From Acidaminococcus sp. (GTDB lineage: Bacteria > Bacillota > Negativicutes > Acidaminococcales > Acidaminococcaceae): a stretch of DNA of 37,138 bases. The stretch spans positions 1-37,138 of the forward strand of contig DXYB01000017.1 of NCBI GenBank assembly GCA_019416065.1, written 5' to 3'. Below, piece after piece: positions 8,849 to 15,650 of the stretch. The notes under the pieces were generated by a model. It searched no databases and was not told where the DNA came from. It worked only from the letters and a program-made list of their open reading frames with translations. Within the stretch, counting starts at the first letter, position 1, and every line of letters starts with the position of its first letter. Both the position numbers and the translations under genes were made by a program.

Positions 8849-8850
8849 CC

Positions 8851-9426
8851 TTACAGCCCCGCCTTATGCATCTGCTTAGCAATGAAAGCCGCTGCAAATG
8901 TTTTCAGCACATCTCCAAAAATAAAGGGGAAAACAGCCATGATAAGCGTCTTCCAAAGGCCCACTTTGGCTACCAGATACATGCTGATACACCCGCCCAC
9001 ATAAATCACAGGCATGCCCAGGCAGACCCCCAGGAGCACACAAGTTTTAAAGCGGGTAGATTGCCCCCGCAGTGCACTGATTCCTACAGCGGCCAGCCAA
9101 AAGCCAAAATAAAATCCCCCGGTTGGGCCCAGCAGTTTCCCCATGCCGCCGTCTCCAGCGCCAAAAACAGGAACTCCCACAGCTCCCAAAAGCAGATACA
9201 CCGTCATAGTAATGGCAGCCTGCCTGGGGCGCATCATAAAGCCCACCAAGTTCACCATGATGGTCAGTGCCGTGACCTTAGCCGGTGTAAAAGGCAGCGG
9301 AAAAGAAAGATACGCCGATACCGTCAGTAGCGCGACAAAGACGCCACTTAGGGTCAATGTCCGTACCTGAGAACTGGGCGCCGCCGTAGCTGCCACAGAG
9401 TGCAAATTCCCGCTTGTTTTGTTCAT
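8851..9426 (-). CDS. bioY: BioY biotin transporter substrate-binding (S) component
   Basis: 191 residues and six probable membrane segments, matching the BioY family. Family marks are LTLSGVFVALLTVSAYLSFPLP.FTPAKVT near the N-terminus, GAVGVPVFGAGDGGMGKLLGPTGGFYFGF in the middle and the hydrophobic C-terminal FPFIFGDVLKTFAAAFIA. BioY is the biotin-binding subunit of ECF transporters; no EcfA/A'/T genes lie nearby, so it probably uses shared energising units. The ATG at 9426 has GGGAGG 9 bases upstream. The first 25 residues extend beyond the usual family N-terminus and lie inside the upstream MaoC-like gene in another frame, overlapping by 149 bases. Confidence 0.92.
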   Translation of the reverse strand: MNKTSGNLHSVAATAAPSSQVRTLTLSGVFVALLTVSAYLSFPLPFTPAKVTALTIMVNLVGFMMRPRQAAITMTVYLLLGAVGVPVFGAGDGGMGKLLGPTGGFYFGFWLAAVGISALRGQSTRFKTCVLLGVCLGMPVIYVGGCISMYLVAKVGLWKTLIMAVFPFIFGDVLKTFAAAFIAKQMHKAGL

Positions 9427-9946
9427 TCCGTATTTCCTCCCTTAAATAAATCTTCTCCCCGCCATGAACGGGCCGATGAAACGTCAACAATAAGGCCGCT
9501 GGTTCTGCTAAATGCGCAAATAAAGTTTGCCACAAAAGGAGTCCCTGTACCACAGGATGGCCCTGCAAATGGATGGGATTGGTATCCCCTGTGCGCCGGG
9601 AAAACGCCCGTATTTCTTCCGGGCTAAAGGCGCGCCAGAAAAAGTTTTCCCTAAGCGGTTGCCCCGCGTTCAGCTGTTCCGATTCTTTTTTACTGTGAGG
9701 AGTCCTTCTCTCCCTTGGAAACCACAATTCCATCTGTAGCTTTCCAGCAAATTGCTTGTCATTCCAGCCCTCGGCAACAAGCATTTGTCGCCGCCTATTT
9801 TCTTTCACGATTTTAGCGGTAAAGCGGGCCTGTGGTCCCGCTTTTTGCTTTCGTTCGTACTGCAAACGCACAATCAAACTGCCAGCGTACTGCGCCCCGG
9901 AAAATGCGGCAAAACTCCGGATGTACCCTTGTATGTTTTCGTTCAT
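9278..9946 (-). CDS. MaoC-like hotdog dehydratase-family protein
   Basis: About 222 residues. The C-terminal half carries the MaoC/R-specific enoyl-CoA hydratase signature FSPEEIRAFSRRTGDTNPIH, with the Asp and His of the hydratase pair, followed by HPVVQGLLLWQTLFA. The N-terminal half may be a degenerate second hotdog fold. The frame stays open for 149 bases inside bioY, so the last 49 residues are encoded on both. A GTG at 9964 is an alternative start, and neither start has a good ribosome site. With the thiolase and ligase it suggests acyl-CoA chain chemistry linked to biotin; no ketoreductase is present. It is probably the first gene of the operon. Confidence 0.65.
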   Translation of the reverse strand: MNENIQGYIRSFAAFSGAQYAGSLIVRLQYERKQKAGPQARFTAKIVKENRRRQMLVAEGWNDKQFAGKLQMELWFPRERRTPHSKKESEQLNAGQPLRENFFWRAFSPEEIRAFSRRTGDTNPIHLQGHPVVQGLLLWQTLFAHLAEPAALLLTFHRPVHGGEKIYLREEIRNEQNKREFALCGSYGGAQFSGTDIDPKWRLCRATDGIGVSFFSAAFYTG

Positions 9947-9976
9947 AATGGATTCAGTGTACACGATTTTAGCGCA

Positions 9977-10008
9977 TTGTTCAACTTTTTTATTATATAG
10001 TTAACGTA
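9977..10008 (-). promoter_or_regulatory. Promoter of the maoC-like/bioY operon with a possible BirA-type operator
   Basis: A perfect minus-strand -10 TATAAT lies at 9992-9997; the -35 is weak. It is flanked by GTTAAC (10000-10005) and GTTGAACAA (9977-9985), resembling the halves of the BirA operator (TTGTTAACC...GGTTAACAA), with about a 13-base gap instead of the usual 14-16. Overlap of the operator with the core promoter would suit repression by biotin-bound BirA. The -10 box is solid; the operator assignment is inference. Confidence 0.4.
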
Positions 10009-10074
10009 TTCTTGTTTCTTTCTTTACTCTTTCCCTTACAAGCAGGAAATCTTTCTACTTTTTACACATTTTTC

Positions 10075-10103
10075 TTGTTGTCCCGCCTTGGAATGGCTAT
10101 AAT
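10075..10103 (+). promoter_or_regulatory. Sigma-70-type promoter of the DAACS symporter gene
   Basis: TTGTTG (10075-10080), a 17-base spacer and TATAAT (10098-10103), which places the transcript start about 35 bases before the ATG at 10146. It is divergent from the bioY operon promoter about 80 bases away. Confidence 0.7.
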
Positions 10104-10145
10104 TAAAATGTTATTTTATTTTTATTCCGGAAGGGGAGATTGCAA

Positions 10146-11417
10146 ATGACGGATGCACGTCCTATGCGCCGCTCCACATGGCAAAATTACCGGGATCCCA
10201 TCATCCTGATTGTTTTCTGTGTCATCGGCGCCATTATCGGCCTGACCATGGGGGACAAGGCCTCGTTTTTAAAACCCATCGGACAGATTTTCCTGAACTT
10301 ATTGTTTTGCCTGATTGTACCCCTGATCTTTTTCTCCATTGCCGGTTCCATTGCCAGCACCAAGGATGCGGGAAAGGTGGGGAGAATGATTGGTTACACT
10401 TTGATTATTTTCATTCTCACCGCCACCATCTCAGGGGGCCTAATTCTTCTGGTCACTCAATTTACCGGCGTGCCCACCACGTTCACCGCCCCGGTAAAAG
10501 CCATGGATGCGACCAAACCGCTTTCCATCGGACAACAAATCGTGGATACTCTCACCGTGGGGGATTTACCTTTGCTTTTGTCCCGCTTCCATGTGCTCCC
10601 CCTCATCCTGCTCACCATTTTCTTTGGCATCTGCTGCTCCCTAGTTGGCGAAGGGGCCAAACCGGTGGTCGACTGGATGAATAGCATGAGTTTGATCTGT
10701 TACAAAATGGTCGCCCTGCTAATGAAGGCGGCCCCGCTAGGATTGGGCTGCTATTTTGCGGACCTGACCGGAACGTATGGTGCTGACCTATTGAAAACCT
10801 ACGGCAGTGCCATGCTGGTATTTTACACCGTCGTGTTTGTGTACTTTTTTGTTTTCCTGGGATTCTACGCCTATCTAGGGGCGGGATTCTGGGGCGTCAA
10901 AAATTTCTTTAAGGTCATTTTGGGGCCGGCACTGACGGCATTAGGTACCCGTTCTTCGGCGGCAACCATTCCTTTACAGATGGAAGCCTGCGACAGACTG
11001 GGCGTACCCCGAGAAATTTCTTCCGTGGTGGTTTCCATGGGGGCCACCTGCCATATGGACGGCGCCTGTATTGCCATGGTGTACGCCGTGGTGCTCTCCA
11101 CCACCTTGTTTGGCCATCCCCTGGCCGGAGGAGAATTTTTGCTGGCGCTTTTTGTGGGCGTAACGTCTTCTGTGGCCACTTCTTCCGTCCCCGGTGGCGG
11201 CGCCGCAGGTGAAACCATGATTATTTCTGTTTTCCATTTGCCGGAAGCAGCCTTCCCCATCCTGCTCATGGTCATTGAACTGTTTGATCCGGGCTGCACG
11301 CTGCTCAATTCCTGCGGCGATACCGTGGTTTCCATGCTTATCACTCGGATTTTCTATGGCAAGGATTGGTACAAAAAACAATTAACGGAAGGAAGTCTCT
11401 ATGCGCAAGAGCATTGA
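10146..11417 (+). CDS. Dicarboxylate/amino acid:cation symporter (DAACS family) with neutral-type binding site
   Basis: About 423 residues with the full glutamate-transporter (GltP/GltPh) fold: eight hydrophobic segments, hairpin HP1 TRSSAATIPLQ, the TM7 motif, hairpin HP2 SSVATSSVPGGGAAGE and TM8. TM8 reads DPGCTLLNSCGD where acidic-substrate members read DxxRTxxNxxGD. The Arg that holds the substrate side-chain carboxylate is therefore Cys, as in the mammalian neutral amino acid transporter ASCT2. The TM7 NMDGT motif reads HMDGA, which may alter cation coupling. It probably moves a neutral or small substrate rather than glutamate. The ATG at 10146 follows GGGGAG by 8 bases. It overlaps the next gene by 17 bases. 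Confidence 0.88.
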   Translation: MTDARPMRRSTWQNYRDPIILIVFCVIGAIIGLTMGDKASFLKPIGQIFLNLLFCLIVPLIFFSIAGSIASTKDAGKVGRMIGYTLIIFILTATISGGLILLVTQFTGVPTTFTAPVKAMDATKPLSIGQQIVDTLTVGDLPLLLSRFHVLPLILLTIFFGICCSLVGEGAKPVVDWMNSMSLICYKMVALLMKAAPLGLGCYFADLTGTYGADLLKTYGSAMLVFYTVVFVYFFVFLGFYAYLGAGFWGVKNFFKVILGPALTALGTRSSAATIPLQMEACDRLGVPREISSVVVSMGATCHMDGACIAMVYAVVLSTTLFGHPLAGGEFLLALFVGVTSSVATSSVPGGGAAGETMIISVFHLPEAAFPILLMVIELFDPGCTLLNSCGDTVVSMLITRIFYGKDWYKKQLTEGSLYAQEH

Positions 11418-12252
11418 TCCCCGCTTTTTATTTCAGGAAGCGGACCCAGAGGGAAAGGAGACTCTACCCCAGTCGTTGGAAAAAGACGTACTGATTGGCG
11501 GAGAAAGAGTCCTCATGGAACTGTATTTGCCCAGCGGGCAATTTCCCGGTCCCCATCCTACCGTAATCCTTTGTCACGGCATTCCCGGCACCACCAATAA
11601 TGATGATTTAGCCCAAGATCTGCGCCGCATGGGGTGCGCCGTTTTGCGACCCTATCACCGCGGCGCATGGGGCAGTGGCGGCACTTATTCCTTTACCCAT
11701 TGTATTGAGGATGCCCTTTTTCTGGCGCGCTGGGTGCAAGATCCGGTGCGACAGGACGTATTTCAGTTGGATCCGGATATGCTATTTCTCGCCGGTCATT
11801 CCAATGGGGGCAATACGGTTATCCAGGCGTCACGGCAACTGCCTTTTCTCCGGGGCAGCATTATCTTTTGTCCCTTTGATCATCTGGCGTATGCAAAAGC
11901 CTTTGGGCAAGCAGCCTTGGAAGCCATGTTTAAAGAATGCAGCCCGGTATTGCGCCTTGCTTCTTTTGCCGCTCTCTGCAAGGACAGCCGGGAGCATGCA
12001 GAAACGTGGAGCTTTGCAAAGGCGGCGTCCTGGTTCCAGAACAGAAATCTATTACTGATTGGTGGAGAGAAAGACCCCGTCGCCCCGCCAGAATTCATGG
12101 TGGATCCCTTGTGGAAGGCACTTGCCGCGCTTCCTACAACCGCCCATCATAAAAAAGTTTTATTTCCTTCCAACCATGGGCTGGATAACGCTCGCCTGGC
12201 GCTGAGCCAAACGATTGGAGAGTGGATTTCAGAAATCGTCAATGACAAATAA
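11401..12252 (+). CDS. Alpha/beta hydrolase
   Basis: 283 residues with the alpha/beta hydrolase order: oxyanion CHGIPG (58-63), RPYHRGAWGSGG, nucleophile elbow AGHSNGG with Ser134, likely Asp in GGEKDPVAPPE near 220, and likely His in SNHGLD near 260. It resembles the dienelactone-hydrolase/YfhR-like serine hydrolases, probably cytosolic because no signal peptide is seen. It starts inside the end of the symporter gene (17-base overlap) with GGAAGGAAG upstream, so the two are co-expressed. It may act on the imported compound, for example a peptide or ester; the substrate is unknown. Confidence 0.8.
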   Translation: MRKSIDPRFLFQEADPEGKETLPQSLEKDVLIGGERVLMELYLPSGQFPGPHPTVILCHGIPGTTNNDDLAQDLRRMGCAVLRPYHRGAWGSGGTYSFTHCIEDALFLARWVQDPVRQDVFQLDPDMLFLAGHSNGGNTVIQASRQLPFLRGSIIFCPFDHLAYAKAFGQAALEAMFKECSPVLRLASFAALCKDSREHAETWSFAKAASWFQNRNLLLIGGEKDPVAPPEFMVDPLWKALAALPTTAHHKKVLFPSNHGLDNARLALSQTIGEWISEIVNDK

Positions 12253-12279
12253 TTGAACAAAAGAAAAATGAATCACAAA

Positions 12280-12464
12280 GAGCACCGACAGGTGCGTCTG
12301 ACGGCCTAAGTTTGCCTCGCTAAAATTTTCCGTCTTGCCGTTCCCGGGTGCCTCCCGCAAACGCAGCCGCTCTGCGGCTTTGAACGGTTGCTCCCGGCAC
12401 CCAGCAAAACGGAAAATTTCTTTACGCTCAGCAAAATGTCCGCCAGACGCACCTGTCGGTGCTC
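12280..12464. repeat. 185-base imperfect palindrome (ERIC/MITE-like intergenic element)
   Basis: The outer arms 12280-12300 and 12444-12464 are perfect 21-bp inverted repeats. Inside them, AAATTTTCCGT (12323-12333) pairs with 12409-12419, GGGTGCC (12346-12352) with 12396-12402, and AGCCGC (12365-12370) with 12374-12379. All are centred on about 12372. The whole unit folds into one long hairpin on either strand. It lies between two convergent genes and contains no gene. It may stop transcription both ways, but its size is more like an ERIC-type or MITE element. Confidence 0.8.
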
Positions 12465-12502
12465 CCATAAATTTTGATAACTTCTTACCTTCTCACATAG
12501 TT

Positions 12503-14023
12503 TTATAACGCTTCATTTAACGCTTTTAATAAACGTTCACGTTTTGCGGCATTGTTTCGGTACAATGCCGTATTTTCTTTTTGCGGTAGGAAGGTTTCTT
12601 TTACCCCCTGTTGCTGCTTTAACTCCGCTTTAAGATCCTTCACATCCCCCACCGCATAGGCTGCCACCAAGCAGTTGGTAGGCACCGCCCCGCCGGCTAC
12701 TTGCAACGTCACCACCCGGGTATTCAGCATATCTGCTTTAATCTGGTTCCATAATGCATCCTTGCTGCCACCTTCGGTAATGGTCAGTTGTGTTAAAGCG
12801 ATCCCTGCTTTCCGGTAGCGGTCTGTGATTTCCATATAGTCATACCCAATCCCTTCCAGCACGCACCGCCACAAAGCTCCCTGATCGCTGTCCAGCGTGA
12901 GTCCTGTAAACGTTCCCCGCACTTTGGGATAGGCGCCGTTGCCGCCAGTTAAATAGGGAATAAATAAGGCGCCATCGCATCCTGGTTTATGTCGTTTGGC
13001 CAGTTCATCCATGGTTTGGTAATAGTCCCCGTCCGTTTCTTTTTTGGCAATTTCGTCTTTAAACCAGCGCAGGGCAAGGCCTCCCGTACGCACCATTCCC
13101 CAGTAGAAATAAGTACCTGGCAAAGTCCCGGAGTTAAAAATCAGATTACTCCCCGGCACGGAAAGCGCCGGTACAATCCCATCCGTGGCAACGCAGAACA
13201 TGGCGCAGGTCCCTGCCACATCTACCCCTCGCCCCGCCTCCAAAATACCGCTGCCCATCATGGATTCCATGGTATCCCCCGCTCCGGCACAAATGGGGAT
13301 GCCTGCAGGAAAACCAGTTTCTACAGCATCTTTTTCACACAGCGTCCCGATAATATCCCAGGGTTTTACAATTTTGGGCATATACTTTGGGTCAATGCCT
13401 AAAATATCCAGCTGGGTTTTGGACCACTTTTTTTCTATGACGTTATAGCCCAGGCCCCAGCCGCTCATAGTCCCCCAGTCGATAAAGGCGTCTTTTGCCG
13501 ATAGTCCCGCCAGATGCAGCAAACTATAAGGCCCGTTGTGGACGAATTTTACCACGTTTTCCCGGGCACCGGGACAATTTTGCAAAAACCACCGGGCAAA
13601 CAGCGCCGGGAACATAATATTGGGTTCCGCATTACCGGTTTCTTTGCCCCAAAGATCCAGATGACGCTCTTTTAAAGCAGCTACATCATCCGCCGTGCGA
13701 CTATCCAGATAGTTGATATAGGGCGTTACCGGTTTGCCGTCCTTATCAATCCCGGCAATGCCGCAGATGATCCCATCCCCCATAATAGCTCGGACATTTG
13801 CTACCGATAGGCCCTGTTGCTGCATTTTGTCGCTGCAGGCGCGCATACACTCCTTGATCAATTGGTAGTACTCATCCACATCCATTTCCACCCAGCCAGG
13901 TTGTGGCGTACGTAAATGGGTCATCGCCGTCGCCATGGCTACGCACTGACCACTGTCACTATATACCGCCACTTTCACACTCTGGGTCCCTGCATCAAAG
14001 CCCAGATAATACCGTTCACTCAT
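12503..14023 (-). CDS. FGGY-family carbohydrate kinase (xylulokinase-like)
   Basis: 506 residues, normal for FGGY kinases. The N-terminal phosphate-binding motif YYLGFDAGTQSVKV, then GWVEMDVDEYY, the substrate-domain Asp in NYLDSRTADD, GAGDTMESMMGSG and the C-terminal ITEGGSKDALWNQIKADML match the FGGY_N and FGGY_C domains. The reaction is ATP-dependent phosphorylation of a sugar or polyol; residues alone do not fix the substrate. No sugar isomerase or transporter is adjacent, which is unusual for this family. It lies 29 bases after the ATPase gene, with AAAGGAG before its ATG. The large palindrome follows its stop. Confidence 0.86.
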   Translation of the reverse strand: MSERYYLGFDAGTQSVKVAVYSDSGQCVAMATAMTHLRTPQPGWVEMDVDEYYQLIKECMRACSDKMQQQGLSVANVRAIMGDGIICGIAGIDKDGKPVTPYINYLDSRTADDVAALKERHLDLWGKETGNAEPNIMFPALFARWFLQNCPGARENVVKFVHNGPYSLLHLAGLSAKDAFIDWGTMSGWGLGYNVIEKKWSKTQLDILGIDPKYMPKIVKPWDIIGTLCEKDAVETGFPAGIPICAGAGDTMESMMGSGILEAGRGVDVAGTCAMFCVATDGIVPALSVPGSNLIFNSGTLPGTYFYWGMVRTGGLALRWFKDEIAKKETDGDYYQTMDELAKRHKPGCDGALFIPYLTGGNGAYPKVRGTFTGLTLDSDQGALWRCVLEGIGYDYMEITDRYRKAGIALTQLTITEGGSKDALWNQIKADMLNTRVVTLQVAGGAVPTNCLVAAYAVGDVKDLKAELKQQQGVKETFLPQKENTALYRNNAAKRERLLKALNEAL

Positions 14024-14052
14024 TATGCGCTCCTTTCAAGCCCCTGCTGATT

Positions 14053-15459
14053 TTATGCTTTGCCCGTTATTAAAATATCCTCTAGAGAAACCAGTTCCGC
14101 TCTATCCGGTGCGAGCTGCTTTTGCAGCCCTTCCGTAAAGCCAGATTTGGAAAATAGGATGTAATGCATCTGACGGCCCTTTTGCACCAGTGCCCCTCTC
14201 TCTTTTAGCGTAGCAAAAACAGCATAACCCACTGGTTCTTTGCGCCACTTACATTCCCCGCACAAGACATCCGTGTCATTGGTACAGACCAAATCAAGTT
14301 CTTCTTCCCGATGCTTTTGCGGGTTCGTCCCCCACCAGCTGCCGTACTGGGTATATAGCTCAGAGATTTTTTCCGTAGCCACCAGATACTGCACATATTG
14401 CAGACAAATATCTTCAAAAATATGCCCAAAATATTCCGGAAAAGCCGGGGCAATTTTATCCTTCCAGGCCCTTTTCCCCAGGCCCATAGCAATCAAAGAC
14501 GTACATTCCGGGATAAACCGATACCAGAAGCGATACAAATTATCCTTAATCTGATAAATTGTTCTCCGCGTCGCCGTTTCTTCCACAGGCTTTTTTCTTG
14601 CAATAATCTCCAGGTCTTTCAGGTTATTCAGGTAGAAATTCACCTGACCGGATTCTTTTCCCACCGCCTGCGCAATTTCATTAAGGCGCGTCGCCCCATG
14701 GGCAATCGCTGTCAAAATCGAGTTATACACAGCCGGCTCCCGCAACTCCTGCAGCATCAAATTGGATGGCTCTTCCTGCAAATGCCCACTAACGGACAAA
14801 AATTCTTCCTGCACCGCCTCTTCTAATGTGGCATATTGGGATAGATACAGCAAATATTGGGGAATGCCACCACACACGCCATAGGCGAGCAGCTTCTCTT
14901 CGTTTTTCCATTCTGGGAAAAACTGCATGCTTTCATAAAAAGGCAGTGGGTGCAATTTGATCTGTGCAGTCCGTCTCCCATATAGTGGGCTTTGATAACT
15001 GAGTACCTGCCGTTCCATAAAGCTCATGGAAGACCCGCACAAAATTAAGTACAAACCGGTCTGCCCCCAGGCATTGTCTATATATTTTTGTAAAATAGAA
15101 GAAATGCCAGGCACCGCCCTTGCTAAATACGGATATTCATCAATCACAAAGACCAGTCTTTGGTCGCTCGCCGCCTCTGCCAGGTAGGAAAACAGCGCTT
15201 CAAAGCTGGCAAACTGGGGTAAAAACTGCGTACGAGGGTCTGGCAACTGCTCCCGCAATGCCGCTGTAAGATTCATCAGCTGCTCTTTTTCACTTTGTTC
15301 CGTAGCCATAAAATACACAGCCTTCTTATCCCGGATAAATTCCCTGATCAGACGGGTTTTCCCCACTCTTCGTCTGCCGTAAATCACCAGAAATTCAAAC
15401 CGGTTTCCGGCATAGCGTTTTTTCATGGCCGCAAGTTCTTGATGTCTCCCGATAAACAT
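14053..15459 (-). CDS. AAA-type ATPase with C-terminal DUF234/PD-(D/E)XK-like domain
   Basis: 468 residues of the orphan prokaryotic ATPase family (ATPase_2 plus DUF234). Walker A is GRRRVGKTRL with Lys34. Walker B is LVFVIDEYPYLAR. A winged-helix segment follows at about 245-290 (GATRLNEIAQAVGKESGQVNFYLNNL). The C-terminal domain has EEELDLV then GECKW, the D...ExK pattern of a PD-(D/E)XK nuclease fold. The family is common in anaerobes and archaea and its role is not established. The ATG has AAAGGA upstream, and a 13-bp inverted repeat lies just before the ribosome site. Confidence 0.82.
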   Translation of the reverse strand: MFIGRHQELAAMKKRYAGNRFEFLVIYGRRRVGKTRLIREFIRDKKAVYFMATEQSEKEQLMNLTAALREQLPDPRTQFLPQFASFEALFSYLAEAASDQRLVFVIDEYPYLARAVPGISSILQKYIDNAWGQTGLYLILCGSSMSFMERQVLSYQSPLYGRRTAQIKLHPLPFYESMQFFPEWKNEEKLLAYGVCGGIPQYLLYLSQYATLEEAVQEEFLSVSGHLQEEPSNLMLQELREPAVYNSILTAIAHGATRLNEIAQAVGKESGQVNFYLNNLKDLEIIARKKPVEETATRRTIYQIKDNLYRFWYRFIPECTSLIAMGLGKRAWKDKIAPAFPEYFGHIFEDICLQYVQYLVATEKISELYTQYGSWWGTNPQKHREEELDLVCTNDTDVLCGECKWRKEPVGYAVFATLKERGALVQKGRQMHYILFSKSGFTEGLQKQLAPDRAELVSLEDILITGKA

Positions 15460-15483
15460 GGTGTTCCTTTCTGCCAGAGCTTT

Positions 15484-15526
15484 ATATTATAGAGTCATGA
15501 CTATGTTAGTTACGACTCTATAATAT
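15484..15526. promoter_or_regulatory. 13-bp perfect inverted repeat upstream of the ATPase gene
   Basis: ATATTATAGAGTC (15484-15496) and its exact complement (15514-15526), separated by 17 bases. Each arm contains a TATAAT, one per strand, and the minus-strand one could be the -10 of the ATPase gene. No good -35 is seen. It could be an operator for autoregulation. Confidence 0.5.
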
Positions 15527-15547
15527 ATCATGCACAGAAAAATCACA

Positions 15548-15604
15548 AGGGGTTTTAATATCCCCCACCACCGCTTACGCGGTCCCCCTCCCCCAAGGGG
15601 GCGG
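15548..15604. repeat. REP-like G/C-rich palindromic element
   Basis: Several short nested palindromes occur in 57 bases: GGGG at 15549-15552 facing CCCCC at 15562-15566, ACCGC-TTAC-GCGGT (15570-15583), and CCCCC-AA-GGGGG (15590-15601). The pattern resembles dispersed extragenic palindromes common in gut Firmicutes. No second copy was seen in this window, so repetition is inference. Confidence 0.45.
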
Positions 15605-15607
15605 ACT

Positions 15608-15644
15608 AAAGAAAATGGACATGAAGCAAAATCACTTCATGTCC
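15608..15644 (-). terminator. Rho-independent terminator of the autotransporter gene
   Basis: A perfect 10-bp stem (GGACATGAAG 15617-15626 with 15635-15644) and an 8-base loop, followed on the minus strand by ATTTTCTTT (15608-15616). It begins 6 bases beyond the autotransporter stop codon. Confidence 0.85.
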
Positions 15645-15650
15645 AATATA

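Noticed and set aside
14053..15459. ATPase with nuclease-like domain as part of a phage-defence system
   Set aside because: It stands alone beside a sugar kinase with no defence partner, and the family is widespread as single genes.
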